Shown here: positions 10,756 through 22,870 of the stretch, in pieces
How positions within the stretch are numbered: the stretch's first letter is position 1
Layout of the letters: each line of letters starts with the position of its first letter
Assembly: GCA_023935145.1 (NCBI GenBank)
Contig: CM043697.1
Coordinates: 58,961,501-59,025,500, forward strand
DNA length: 64,000 nt
Direction of reading: 5' to 3'
From: Bretschneidera sinensis
Taxonomy: Eukaryota; Streptophyta; Magnoliopsida; Brassicales; Akaniaceae
The notes under the pieces: model-generated
Seen by the model: only the letters and a program-made list of their open reading frames with translations
Told to the model about the DNA's origin: nothing
Databases searched by the model: none
Translations under genes and position numbers: made by a program

Positions 10756-12354
10756 TGATGTGCAAATTTTAAATGCTTGCAAGTGTACGAATCACAAATA
10801 TTTTTGCAATGAGTTTACTCTCGAGGTCGATCTCTCAAGGAATGGCAGCGGTTTAAATCGTAAATTACTTTCTTAAAATTGCTAAAATAAACTCTGAAAT
10901 TAAATCCTAAACACTCTAATTAAAAGATTGATGAAGAGAAAATTGAAATAAAAACAATTAAGTAAATTAAACAAAACAAATTATGAAGAGATGAGTATAA
11001 TCAATGAGAACAATTGTGAGTTTAGCTTGCTATCTAATCATGAATTGGAACATTTGATGAATATAAAGAATTAATCAACATCCAAGATTATTGGTATTTC
11101 AGATAAGACTAGAGAATGTCATTAATCATGTTTATTCTAAATTTATAACTAATTAATTAAATCTCATGGATCGTGTTCATCAATTAATTAGTTAAATTAA
11201 GTATAAGGAAAACGTAACCACCTAAATCACAATTTGATTTGAATTCTGATTTAAATTCCTATTCAAGAAAGCTTAATTAGATCTAGATGATTTGTCCTCA
11301 ACTTAATCTCGAATATTAACCTTGACTACCAATAATAGATGGCCAATCCACAAGCAATAATCAAAGGTATGAAGGATATTGAAAAAGAAATAATCTGAAA
11401 TTTTTTATAAAACTAAATCCACCAAAATATCCAAAACAATCAAGGCAGCTAAGCCAAACGCCCAACAATGCGTTCAGCCGCTCATGTTTAAATCTCAATC
11501 ACAGAATTCAAATACTAGGGTTACAAGCGTATCGAAGGATAAAATGAGCAAAGATAGAATTTCTTCCCGAATTACAAGATGAATCATCAAAGTCTTGAAG
11601 TGATTGATCATCGTCTTCAATCTCTTGATAAGCCGTCTTGATGAAAGAAACCGTCTCCTCCTTTAATATCCTAAAACTCCTCTTGATAATATCTCTCCAA
11701 GAACTGCCATCGTCTCTTCCCTTCTCTGAGTCTAAAATTCCTACATACAGCTATATGGAGATGGCTTTGTAGACATAAAAATCGCCCTAGGGTTTTTGTT
11801 CGGGCCGTGTGCTTCTGCTACTGTCCAAGCCCGGTTCTGCTGCTGTCCAGGCTCGATTCTACTAAAACTGTCATAACTTTCTCTAGAAAAATCATATTTG
11901 TGAGCCGTAAAATTATCCAGAAAATAGACATCCATATATTTCCAAGCATATATGACTCATCTCCTAGTTCTTCCTGAATCAATATAGTTTAATCCACAAA
12001 AATCACTTCTGCCACGTTAAAATCAAGCACAGTCTGACATTTGTCTACTAAAACTGCCATAACTTTCTCTAGAAAAATCATATTTACAAGCCGTAAAAGT
12101 CTCCAGAAAATAGATATCCGGATATTCCAAGTATATATAGTTCATCTCTTGGTTCTTCCTGAATTAATACAGTTTAATCCGCAAAAATGACTGATCTGTA
12201 CGGGCAATTCTAGCAATTTAGTGAAACTCCTTTCCAAGTGCTTGTGAATCTGTAAAACAACGAAAAACAACTCAAAGTAACAAATTCCTAAGCTGAACAT
12301 ATAAATAAATACTTCAAAAACATACAAAATACTAGGACAAATATTTGTTCCTCA
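10756..12354 (-). repeat. 5' LTR of Athila element 2
   Basis: This 1,599-bp direct repeat partners 4,300-5,877. It starts TGATGTGCAAATTTT and ends TTCCTCA. It keeps the doubled U3 block (about 11,870-12,010 and 12,045-12,190). Relative to its partner it has an extra short CTGCTGCTGTCCAGGC-like repeat near 11,815-11,855, suggesting local slippage after insertion. Confidence 0.9.
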
Positions 12355-12359
12355 ACTAT

Positions 12360-13155
12360 ACAAGTTCATATAAGTCTTTCAATTCCTATATTTACCTATG
12401 CTGAAATATCTAAGTTCTATCCTGTAATTCCTTCTTTCGACAGCAAATCACAATATCAAGATCATCTAATTAATGGCTAGTCAATTAAAAGCAATATGTT
12501 CAAAATAAATTAGCCAAACATAGAAGATAATTACTGCAAATCAGCATAGAAAAGCAAGCATAGTTTGAAATTAAATTTTATCGTTTTCTTGTAATAAAGA
12601 AAGTTTAGTTCATGCTGAAAATTAAATTTAATAGCAACGAATTCACCATAATTCCATAAACCAGTGTACGTTCAGCTGCTGCTGTTGCTGTGGAGGGCTG
12701 CTATGTGATCAGCATTGGATACCGAGCAGGGTCGAGGTAGGTGCCAGCTGTGAGGAAGCAATTGCTTGTGCCGGATTAGGAAAACTGCTGCTGCAGCATG
12801 AGGATGATTGGTGGTTGCGGGCTGCTGCTGCCAGTTGAGGAAGAGAGGGCTATCGACTATCTCTCTAGGGCTGCAGGTTGTCTCCCTTAATTAAGGTTTC
12901 TCCCTTTCCTTTATATGCTCCCAAGTCTTCAATTAAATTTTCCTTTTTTATAGGCTCCAAAGTCTTCAATTAAAATTTTCATTTTTAAACAAGAGAAATA
13001 GTCCCTTGATGATAGGGCACTAAAATTTGAATCTTTCCCTTCTTTTAAACTTGAAATAAATTAAATGAAAACAATGAAGCCTAAAACCAAAAAATAATTA
13101 ATAAAATTAGATTAAAGTTAAAAGTTAATACGTGATAAAAATAGGAAATTATGCA
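12360..13155 (-). repeat. probable 5' LTR of element 1, promoter-side part
   Basis: This non-coding stretch adjoins element 2's right target duplication. A minus-strand TATA box CATATAAAGG lies near 12,913-12,922. Upstream in the minus sense are TCAATTAAA-rich motifs and GTCCCTTGATGATAGGGCAC (plus 13,002-13,021), similar in layout to GTCCCTAGACAATAGG in element 3's LTR. A CTG-rich patch occurs at 12,665-12,840. The right end, ATTATGCA near 13,155, is a guess. Confidence 0.45.
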
Positions 13156-14498
13156 CGGCGTCAGTAGCACAAAAAGGCCTCCACCCAAGCTAACCAAGGC
13201 CGAAAAAGACAACATGGCACCCTGCCATTGGCACCTAGATAGACATGACCTTTACCAAACCTTAAGGACTCATCAAAACCCTGAGGTCTAAGGCCAAAGG
13301 AACCTGTTTGACCCCTTGAACACGAGGGTGGTGTTAAATTTGGTTCGAGTTGGACCCATTCAGGCTCATCACTAAGAAACCTAGCACGTCAACCATTCAA
13401 GAAGATCGAGAAAAAATCATCTCGACAAGACGATCGAGAAGAAATAGTCATTACATATCGATTGACCAACAATACATGCATGCTTAAGAAATGGAGAAGA
13501 GAGAAGTCAAACTTGTCATTTCCTAAACTATCAAGCTCGGCTCTCATATGATTCTAAAATCTTCCCAACTCTAACGGAACTGAAGAAACACAGTCTGCAC
13601 AAAGTCCCTCAGGAGCTGAGGTCGAAGGTGTCCTCATCATCCTTACTCTGAAGGACAATAACCTCAACGTCTCAAACAACACCAAACCCTAGAGGGATCA
13701 ACTCTCCCAAGACTTCTCCCAATAACTCTCATGAGACACCTCGTCTCGGTAGCTTTGAAACCCCTAAAGATCAAAACTCATAACAGGAGTAGTCCAACTA
13801 AGCTATAGAGATCAATAACTCTCAAAAGCTCCCATGGATATTCACAAGCATATCTGTACCAGCCACCATCCGATGCTCTTAAGGAAACCATACAGATATA
13901 GCCCCAAGTTCATATTCACAGCCAATCAACCTCCAAGTAAGGTTTAGAATAAACATATCATAACTCACTCCACTCAACAACGATGAAGTGAGAAGAGAAA
14001 ACTTGGGGTATGTTTAGCTCCACCCAAAAGCCAACAAACCACCCTAAGGGTGCCTCACCAACCAGGGGAAGAATCTCGGTCAAAAGATGACCTCAAAGAC
14101 CACTTTAGCAATCTTTAAACTTTAAGTTTCAGTCATCACTTTGCCTTGTGAGTTCCTCAATAACTTTCTTCAACCAGGCAAGCAAGGTACTAGTAGCTGA
14201 AGTAAAATGAACCTTATGAGAAGACAAATCATAACACCTTTAAGACTTAGCCCGCTCTAAATCTTAGAGCAAATCCAAGGAAAATAAGGCAACAAACAGC
14301 AAATTCAAATTTGTCTGGAGTTTGCATAGAACATCGAAGGCAAAGATCAAAATCATATGACCTACCTCAGTTCACCTTAAGAGTAGGATTCCAAAGAAAT
14401 AAAGCAAGGGATTGAGCCTTCATTCAAAGAAAGGCCTCCAACCAGAAGACTATTTACTCTAAGGAAGAAGAGAAAACAAGAAAGAAATGTATGATTTC
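13156..14498. other. unassigned spacer, left flank of element 3
   Basis: About 1.3 kb of moderate GC without a recognisable protein. The sequence was once continuous with 24,682 onward, because the AAACA target duplication of element 3 lies at its right end. It is probably the non-coding part of the old element whose coiled-coil relic lies at 24,840-26,160, but I can see no conserved motif that proves this. Confidence 0.3.
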
Positions 14499-14503
14499 AA
14501 ACA

Positions 14504-15875
14504 TGTTGGTAGTTTTAAATTACTTGTAAGCGCACGAGTCGTTTGCAATATAATGTGTGCAAGTGTGAGGTTGAATCCACAGGGAATTGCGTCGTGAAAA
14601 TAGATTTTTATCTAAACTAACCCTATTTTAACCTAGTTCCGAATTTCGAACTGTGTTGTGCAAAGAATATAAACTAAACTAAATTGATTTAAAACAAATG
14701 ATAAAAGCACTAAGGTTTCTGAATCCACCCCACCAAATTAAAACATATATTTTCATGATTTTGTTCCTACAATCGACAAGAAATTACATCCTATGTATGT
14801 TCTATATAAAAGTAATTTATCAAATAATTCCATGAATCCATCGATACACAAATCATAACGAATACCCTAACTAAACCAAATCATTCAATGTATCTGTTTA
14901 CTTTGGAATCACAATGGATATCCGATTTAATTTGAATGATTTGATGTATCCAGCAGATAAAACACATCGAATATCCAATTTGAACAATTTATAAACAAAA
15001 CAATCAATCATAAGAATTTACTCAAACAATTGAATTGAAATAGAACATCAATACAAAAATATCGGAATTATATGAACATATATGAAAATATAATTCTAAT
15101 CAATGGCGAGGCTTTATCTTCAACCTTACATGAAGGTTTTAGCCTCTCATGATTATGAAAATAAATTTCATAATAAAAGTGCTAAACATTAAACTTTAAA
15201 GCACAAAAAGAAATAAATTAAAGCTGAAAATATATTGAGAGCGAAATTCCACTTACAGCTAATCTCTTTGTTTTTTCTTCTTTTTATTTTTGTTGTGTGG
15301 CGCTCTCCTCCTTGATAGCAAAGCCTTCGAGATCCACACACCCTTGAAGATGAAGCGAAATGAGGCTTTTTATAGGGAAACTCTATGAGTGCAATGTGTT
15401 TCCAACCGATGTGGGATGTGGAATATGGGATTTAAGCCTTCATATGCAACTCAAAACTTCTACCCACGTCTCTTTTATTTTAACAGCTCATATACTCAAA
15501 TAAAATCTTCATTTAAATGAGAGAAAAGTCCCTAGACAATAGGTTGCTAAAATTTGGATCTTCTTTTTCTTCAAATCTAAAATAAAAGAGATGTGCTCTC
15601 TTAATCGTCTCTCTCTCAACATGGTGCGCTCGATCCTGGGTTTGGGCACTTGAGCGCTGTTGCGCTCGATCGCAGGGTCTCCTATGCTCGATCACAACAG
15701 CAGATTCTAACTTTTCCCTATTTTGCTCTTTAAGCCGGATAATTCCATAATGCTCCAAAAACCTAGAAAAACATAGTAAACACAGAAAAGAGATAGAATA
15801 TGATGAAATAACACAAACTAAGAGCTTAATAAATATAAATTAAGGGCTTAAATATGAATATTTAAGCACTTATCA
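14504..15875 (-). repeat. 3' LTR of Athila element 3
   Basis: This 1,372-bp repeat begins TGTTGGTAG and ends CACTTATCA on the plus strand. A minus-strand TATA box CCTATAAAAAG is near 15,367-15,377. The U3 contains several GCTCGATCG-like palindromic words (15,625-15,695). Against the partner LTR it has an extra block of about 22 bp at about 15,677-15,698 and lacks a 34-bp duplication present there. Confidence 0.93.
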
Positions 15876-15888
15876 TACCCCCAAACTT
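15876..15888 (-). other. polypurine tract of element 3
   Basis: The minus strand reads AAGTTTGGGGGTA directly before the 3' LTR terminus TGATAAGTGC. It is an uninterrupted purine-rich primer tract of the Athila type. Confidence 0.85.
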
Positions 15889-17387
15889 ATATATTGCTAG
15901 TCCCTTAGCAATACGAAACTAAAAGGTAAATGAAAAACAAAGAACACAAAGATAAATCCATCTTCGCAATGAATAGAAATGTTAAAATCTAATTACTTAC
16001 AAAAGGTCGGCTAAGGCATCACAAGCTCAAATTAGTGTAAAGTGAACTAGCACATAAATATGAAGCTTCTAAATAATTCCAATGTACAATGTCTCTGTGT
16101 CTTAAGATTCACAGAATTTTCCATCATAATGAACAATCAATGGCATAGTTTTATTTATTTTTTCTTTCTTTTATTGTGAGGCTCTGCCATGTTTAGTTCC
16201 CTTAAGCTTTCTTATTGACCCATATAGTGAGTGTTGAGTTAATGACTCCCAAACACTCCTAAGGACTTACTAACTCGAATCAAAAAGGCTACGAAACTAA
16301 ACTGGCTTTAATACAACCAATCAAAATTTTCATCTTTTAATGTGAACACTCACTGCTTACTGAGGCAAGAGGTCCAGTTACTCAATGGAAAGTTTATTAA
16401 TGATAAGCATTTTTCTCTTTTTGTGCAATTTTTTTTTATGCTAAAGTGTCCATCCAACAAGTCATCTGGAATTAGCTAAGCCATGAAAACATACACATTA
16501 AAATCACTTGTCATACCTCACACAATTATGTACTAATGTGCTTGTGTCAGATTAGATCAAACATGTGAATTCTCAAATGCCTAAAGTAAATAACTAAACT
16601 TTAAAACTCTATCATCAGATCATGTGTTTAAGATTTTAAGCTTTCCAATGAAATCACATCATAATATTTGTTAATATCACCCAAAATTTCAAAACAACAT
16701 GAGCATGCATTTATCTTCTCTTAAAAAGAAAGAAGAAGAAAAAAAAACAACAAACTGGGACAAAGTGTGTAATGTGTCTCCCATACCCCCAAACTTAAAT
16801 TACACATTGTCCCCAATGTGTGAATAATATGGAAAGAGCTGACCTGGGAGATAGAGAACTAGCTGGACTGGCATGGTTCATAGCATACCCCCAAACTTGA
16901 ACTGAAGTACGTGTTGTCCTTGAAAAATAAAGACTAAAGTAATACTGGAAAACAAAAAAAAATACTAGAAATAAACAGTAACAAGAAATATGAAAAATAA
17001 TAAAAACATAAAGGATACGCTGTGGGGTGCCTCTCATGAGCACTAAGTTTTACATCTTCAGCCAGACAGTGCAACCGCTCACTGCTGTTTGGGTAGTTTC
17101 TAGAACTGCGCTCGATCGCTACAAGTTGGGAGCTCGATCGCTATAAGCCGGCACTCGATCGCAATGCCAGGAACTCCTCTGCCATAGACCGAATGGGTAG
17201 CACAAGTCAGGTGAGACGTATGAGCACGCTCCCCTAAACTTGAATAGCAGATATTTGTCCTGAAAAACATAAAAAAAAACAAAAACCAAACAACAAGATC
17301 TAACGACAAGGGATAAAAGGATAAAGGTTGCCTCCCATAAGCGTTAAGTTTAAAGTCTTCAGCTAGACTCTCCATAGTAGACGACAA
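15889..17387 (-). other. 3' untranslated region of element 3 with repeated PPT-like tracts
   Basis: About 1.5 kb without a credible coding frame lies between integrase and PPT, where some Athila elements carry an envelope-like gene; none is seen. It contains two imperfect direct repeats (about 16,745-17,060 and 17,200-17,387), both with a GCTGAAGA...AAACTTA...GCTTATGGGAGGC-like block on the minus strand. Further PPT-like tracts occur at 16,781-16,796, 16,884-16,898 and 17,228-17,240. Three CTCGATCGC words sit at 17,110-17,162. Confidence 0.7.
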
Positions 17388-18600
17388 TCACTCTAGGTAA
17401 CTAGAACCCTCCAATAATATCGTCTCAATCTCCGAACTCCTCAACTCCAAAAATGGTTTTAGCCTCTGTCTATTCACCTTGAAAGTGTTACCATTCTTTG
17501 GATCTTCAATCTTGATGGCCCCATGAGGAAAAACCGACCGAATAATAAATGGGCCTGTCTATCGAGATTTGAGCTTGCTTGGAAAAAGATGTAAGTGTGA
17601 ATTGTAAAGAAGAATTTTTTGACCAGGCTCAAAAGATCGTCTCAAAATGTTCTAGTCATGAGCCTTCTTCATTTATGCCTTTTACAACCACGCGCACTTA
17701 TATGCACCATTCTGCAGCTCCTTTAATTCATTGAGTTTGAGCTTCTTTTATGAGCCAGTCTTCGAAAGATTGAAGTTGAGCTGCTTGATAGCCCAAAACG
17801 CTCTATGCTCTAATTCCACCGGAAAGTGACATGCTTTTTTGTACACAAGATGATATGGAGACATGCCAATTGGCATCTTGAATGCTGTCTGATATGTCCA
17901 CAGTGCATCATTCAATCGCAGAGACCAATCTTTTTTACTAGGGTTCACAGTCTTCTCCAAAATGTGCTTGATATCGCGATTAAAAATTTTCACTTGTCCA
18001 CTCGTCTGCGGGTGATACGGGGTGGCAACCTTATATGTGATGAAATACTTCTTCATCAACTACTCAAAATTTTGGTTACAAAAGTGCTTACCTCCATAAC
18101 TTATGATTGTTCGAGGAGCACCAAAACAAGTAAAGATAGTGTCATTCAAAAACTAGACCACAACTCTTTGGTCATTGGTCTTGTATGCAACAGCCTCCAC
18201 CCATTTCGATAGATAGTCCACAGTAACCAGAATATACAGATAGCCAAAAGAGTATAAAATCAATGCTCCACACGTCAAAAATCTCAACAATCAGAATGTG
18301 GTTAAAAGGCATCATATTCCTCCTATAAATACTCCCTAGCTTTTGGCAACGCTCACAAGATGTACAGTAGGTGTGAGAGTCTCGGAACAGGGTAGGCCAA
18401 TAGAATCCATACTGCAAAATCTTCGCAGCGGTCTTCTTAGCACTGAAATGGCCTCCACAAGCATGATCATGACAAAAAAAGATGACATTAGATTGGTCAT
18501 GCTCAGGAATACACTTTCTAATGATCTGATCAGGATAATACTTGAACAAGTAAGGATCATCCCAGAAAAAATACTTTACCATGGCAAAAAACTTGGACTT
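17388..18600 (-). pseudogene. integrase relic, element 3
   Basis: The minus strand carries an HHCC zinc segment (HDHACGGHFSAKKT, then CTSCERCQKLG, about 18,470-18,340), a catalytic core and the C-terminal GPFII region. The first acidic residue survives in WSIDF. The second site reads RTIISYGGKHF (about 18,115-18,083), with Tyr where Asp is expected. The third reads [14 protein letters not shown] (about 18,010-17,970), with Lys where Glu is expected. Stops and frame changes occur near 18,250, 18,065 and 17,680. Integrase would join element DNA to the chromosome; this copy cannot. Confidence 0.88.
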
Positions 18601-18606
18601 ATCTTG

Positions 18607-20290
18607 TCACCCCCAATGTAAAAGTATTTGACCGGTGACAAGATAGTTCACTATATCAGCAAACCATGGTGCGGGATTATGAGCAATGTGCATCAATTGC
18701 TCATCAGGAAAGGTCTCAGAAATGGGAATGGCGGCCTCAGTGAAATCCACTATCAACTTAGACAAATAGTCCGCCACCACATTTTTGGAACCTTTCTTAT
18801 CCCGAATCACTATGTCGAACTCCTGAAGTAACAAGATCCATCAGCTAAAATGAGATTTAACATCCTTTTTAGAGAAAAGATACTTCAATGCTGCATGATC
18901 AGAGTAGATAATGACTTTCAATCCTAACAAGTAGGATATGAACTTGTCCAATGCAAAAACTACTACTAACAACTCCTTCTTAGTGGTAAAGTAATTGAGT
19001 TGTGCGTCATTTAGAGTTCTACTTGTATAGTAGATGACATGGGGGAGTTTATCAACACACTGCCCTAAAACAACTCCAACTGCATAATATGATGCGTCAC
19101 ACATAATCTCAAAAGGTACACTCCAGTTGGGTGGCTGAATAATGGGTGTGGACATCAGAATCTTCTTCAGATCCCCAAATTCTTTCTTATAGTCCTCATA
19201 AAAAACAAATAGGGCATCCTTCAACAAAAACTTACACAAAGGCTTGGTAATCTTGTTGAAATCCTGGATAAATCGCCTGTAGAATCCTATATGGCCCAAA
19301 AAAGAACGAACCTCCTTCACAGTACGTAGGGGTGGAAGGTTGGAAATCAGGTCCACCTTCGCTTTGTCGACCTCAATCCCCCGATGAGATATGACGTGCC
19401 CTAGTACAATACCTTGCTTGACCATAAAATGGCACTTCTCCTAATTAAGCATCAGGTTCTTTTTGCACCGCACTAAAGTGAGACAGTGCAGATACTCCTT
19501 AAATGATGAACCAAACACGGAGAAGTCATCCATGAAAATATCTAAGAAATGCTCTACCATGTCAGAGAATATGCTGACCATGCACCATTGAAAAATAACG
19601 GGTGCATTGCATAACCCAAAGGGCATGCGACAGTAGGCGAATGGCCTAAAAGGATAGGTAAACGTCATTTTCTCCTGATCTTTGGGGTCCACAGGGACCT
19701 GGTTATATCCAGAATAACCATCCAAGAAGTAATAGTAATCGTGCCCAGCCAAGCGCTCCACCATCTGATCAATAAATGGGAGTGGAAAATGATCATTTCT
19801 TATGGCAGCATTCAACTTACGATCGTCTATACACACTCTCCATCCTAACTGAACACGAGTTGGCACCAACTCATCATCCTTATTCTTCACTACCATCAAT
19901 CCAACCCGCTTGGGCACGACATGAATTAAGCTCACCCACTTGCTATCAGAGATTGGATAAATGATCCCTGCATCCAACAACTTTATCACTTCAGTCCTCA
20001 CGACCTCCTGCATAGCTGGGTTGAGCCTTCTTTGTGGCTCCCTCGATGGCTTGGCATTCTCCTCCAAATGTATCTTCTGCATCACCACCGAAGAGCTTAT
20101 CCTCTTGATATCCTCAAAAGTCCAGTCAATAGCTTCCTTGTGCTCTCTTAAAACGTACAATAATTTCTTCTCTTGAGCATCAACCAAATCTGAAGCTATA
20201 ATCACAGGCAAAGAATCTGTTAGGCCTAGGAACTTATACTTAAGATTGTCCGGTAAAGGCTTAAGTTCCTTCTTGGGGGGCTTAGGTGCT
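18607..20290 (-). pseudogene. reverse transcriptase and RNase H relic, element 3
   Basis: RT is well preserved: REPQRRLNPAMQEVV, LDAGIIYPISDSKWVS, WRVCIDDRKLNAAI, MPFGLCNAPVIFQW and the catalytic IFMDDFSVFGSS near 19,540-19,510. A stop and shift near 19,440 split off the thumb (GIVLGHVISHRGIEVDKAK). RNase H follows with its acidic residues visible in MCDASYYAVG, TTKKELL, YSDHAALKY and VADYLSK. A stop near 18,837 separates the last segment. RT copies element RNA and RNase H removes the template in the cytoplasmic particle. Confidence 0.9.
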
Positions 20291-21130
20291 GCGGTCTCCT
20301 CCATCTCATTGCTCTCCCGAGGAGTACACTCCAAAATGGCATTCGCTTGCTCAAGTAAATTATCCAAATCCAAATCCTCTCCAAACTGAGCAAAGCATGC
20401 TTCCAGGAGGTGCTCAATGCTTGATTCATCCACAGTCTCCTCAATAATATCCTCTATCATGGATACATTTCTCACTTCATCATATTCCAATGGTTGCTTA
20501 CTAATATCAAAGATATTCAGCTCCACTGTCATATTTTCGAAGGAAATCTTCATTACCATGTCCTACAATTTATCAGAGAATTAGTCGTGGCTAAGAATAG
20601 TTGCCCTAGAATCACCGGTAGCTGAATCCCCACATTCTGAACCAGCTCTCTATCAAGCATAATAAAATTCACTGGGAAATAAAACTTATCCACCTTTATC
20701 AAAACGACCTCAATTATTCCTAGTGGTATCTTCACTGACTTGTCAGCCAATTGAAGCGTCATAGATGTGGGCTTCAATTCTCCTAACCACAAATAGATTG
20801 AGTAGGGTAAAAGATTCACACTCGCTCTTAGATCCAAAAGAGCCCTCTCAATCCGGCTGACTCCTATCATGCAAGAGATGGTAGGACACCTCGGGTCCTT
20901 ATACTTGACGGGAAGCTTGCATTGAAGGATTGAGCTAACTTGCTCGGTCAAAAATGCCTTCTTCGGGACATTTGTCCTCCTCTTGACAGTGATCAAGTCC
21001 CTTAAGAACTTGGCATATGACAACACTTGCTGGATGGCATCCAAAAATGGGATATTGATTTGGACCTACTTGAACACCTCCAAAATGTCCTCAAACTTCC
21101 CTCATTTCTTGGGCGCTTGTAATCTCTCAA
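20291..21130 (-). pseudogene. aspartic protease and linker relic, element 3
   Basis: The open minus stretch from 21,044 includes AKFLRDLITVKRRTNV and the Cys-x-strand before the active-site loop LLDLRASVNLLPYSIY, where Arg replaces the expected Gly. MTLQLADKSVKIPLGI and PVILGQLFLATTNS follow. A one-frame shift at about 20,555 separates this from the linker (MTVELNIFDISKQPLEYDEV) that leads into RT. The same junction is read through without a shift in the plus-strand copy at 62,150. Confidence 0.85.
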
Positions 21131-21353
21131 GGTAAGGCCCTTTAGGTAAAAATGACCTAGGAAGATCCTTAATAGTAGGTATGGCTATAGATGGTTCAGC
21201 ATCTCTCTTCTCCTTGTTGCCGCTTTCTTACCCTTACTGCATAGCAGGGTTCTCTTCCACTTGATTGCCCACTTGTCTCCCAGACCTCAATGTGACAATC
21301 GATTGCACTTGTTCCTGCCCATGCGTAGGAGTTGATGAATTTTCAACCGCAAA

Positions 21354-22870
21354 CTATCCCTTTGGGTTGGGCACGGGTTGACTGGGGAACTTTTCCTTAT
21401 CTCTTTCACCCAAGTGACTTGCGATTTGACCTATTTGACTCTCTAGCTTGGTAATTGCTTGGGTGTTTACTATTTTTCCACTCCTCACTTCGCTGATGGA
21501 TTGACCGGTCATCTTCATGAAATCCTTTAGAGTGTCCTCCAATGACTGTAAAACCAATGCTAGCGCTTGAGTGGGAGCTTGGTAAGCAGGTGATGGTGCT
21601 GGATGAGCTGAGCCACCATGACTTGGAATTGGTTGAAGAAATCCGAGAAGGTATTGATTGTGAGCATGATGAGGGGCTCCTCCTTGATTCATCGGTTAGT
21701 TCTGCTTCCATGAAAAATTAGGGTGGTTCCGCCACCCTGGATTGTAAGTCTCGGAGTAAGATCCATTTGATTGCTTCCGATAGTCATTGAAAGCGTTCAC
21801 TTGTTCCATGGGATGCTCGACAAAAGTCGGCATAAATGGAAAATTTTGTGCTAAATGCATAGGACTAGCACAGATGGAACAACTATCAACATTGAATATA
21901 TTGGCAGCATTGATGGACTGGCCCACAGCAAAAGCGTCAACCTTCTTGGTGAGAGCATCTATCTTTATCCTCAAGTCAGTGTCCTCCTTAATCTCATATA
22001 TGCCTCTTTTCTTAGGGGCACGAATGGACTTGTCCTGACAGCTTGAAAAATCCCACTGCTGCTAGTTGTCGGACAACTTGTCCAATGCTTTGTATGCCTC
22101 ATCCCCCGTCAGACTTAAGAATGCCCCCCATTCATAGACTCGATCATGCTACGGTTGGGTTGAGTCAACCCTTGGTAGAAGAACTGAATGAGTCTCCACT
22201 TCTTATATCCATATGGAGGACATCTGATCAGTAACTCTTTGAAACGCTCTCAACTCTCAGAAAACTTCTCATCCTCCTCATGAGTGAAAGAACTAATCTC
22301 CTTTCGGCACTCATTCACTTTAAACATTGGAAAAACTTATTATAGAATTTACTCAACAAGTTTTCCCAAGATGTAATAGACCCGGGGGTGTTGGAATCCA
22401 ACCATGCCCTAGCTCTATCATGAAGAGAAAAAAGGGAAAAGTCTAAGATGGACTGACTCATCAAAGAAGTTTTGGAACTTGAATGTGGCACAAATATCTT
22501 TGAACTTCTTCACATGGCTGTAAGGATTTTCAAGATCCAAGCAATGAAATGAGGGTAGGAGTTGGATAACATGTGGCTTTAGATCAAAATGGGTAGCATT
22601 GGTTGGTGGCAACACTATACAAGAAGGGGAGTTAGTCGCAACGGGTGCGAACAAATCTTTAAGGGATGTAGTGAAGTCCATGTTCCAAGCTCTAGGTTGC
22701 TCTATATTCTCCGGTTGATTTGCATTCCTTAAATTGTCCCTCATCTCAATCATTTCTCTCTCAACAAGTGCTATCTTATTTCCCCTAAGAGGTTTTTCTA
22801 TTTCGGGATCTAAAGGTATCAACTCAAAGTTCAGGGATCTTTGACCAAGCATACACCACACAAAAAGCAA
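21354..22870 (-). pseudogene. gag relic, element 3
   Basis: The N-terminus at about 22,870-22,420 has ELIPLDPEIEKPLRG, DFTTSLKDLFAPVATN and ENPYSHVKKFKDICATFKF, ending in HLRLFPF. The core continues in another frame with ARAWLDSNTPGS-type sequence and SESWERFKELLIRCPPYG (about 22,420-22,210). The zinc knuckle near 21,895-21,855 reads CSICASPMHLAQNF, so the last metal-binding Cys is Phe. A Pro/Ala/Gln-rich tail ends in KFPSQPVPNPKG at about 21,360. At least three frame changes are visible. Confidence 0.85.

Larger units (their letters stand above)
4300..12354 (-). mobile_element. Athila-like element 2, internally deleted, both LTRs present
   Basis: The element is bounded by two direct LTRs (4,300-5,877 and 10,756-12,354). 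The flanking 5-mers are ACTAC (4,295-4,299) and ACTAT (12,355-12,359), a target duplication with one mismatch. PBS is at 10,732-10,749. On the minus strand the interior holds gag (10,514 to about 8,936), protease (about 8,935-7,993), the N-terminal piece of RT and then, after a deletion, the integrase C-terminus. RT palm, RNase H and the integrase core are missing, so the copy cannot act alone. It is nested in what appears to be the LTR of element 1. Confidence 0.9.

Noticed and set aside
12665..12840. CTG/CAG-rich patch as a coding polyglutamine or polyleucine tract
   Set aside because: No open frame extends beyond it; it lies in the probable LTR of element 1.
16795..17387. Possible envelope-like gene with hydrophobic stretches between integrase and the 3' LTR of element 3
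   Set aside because: The frames are short, the hydrophobic runs come from A/T-rich repeats, and element 4's matching region shows no conserved coding pattern.
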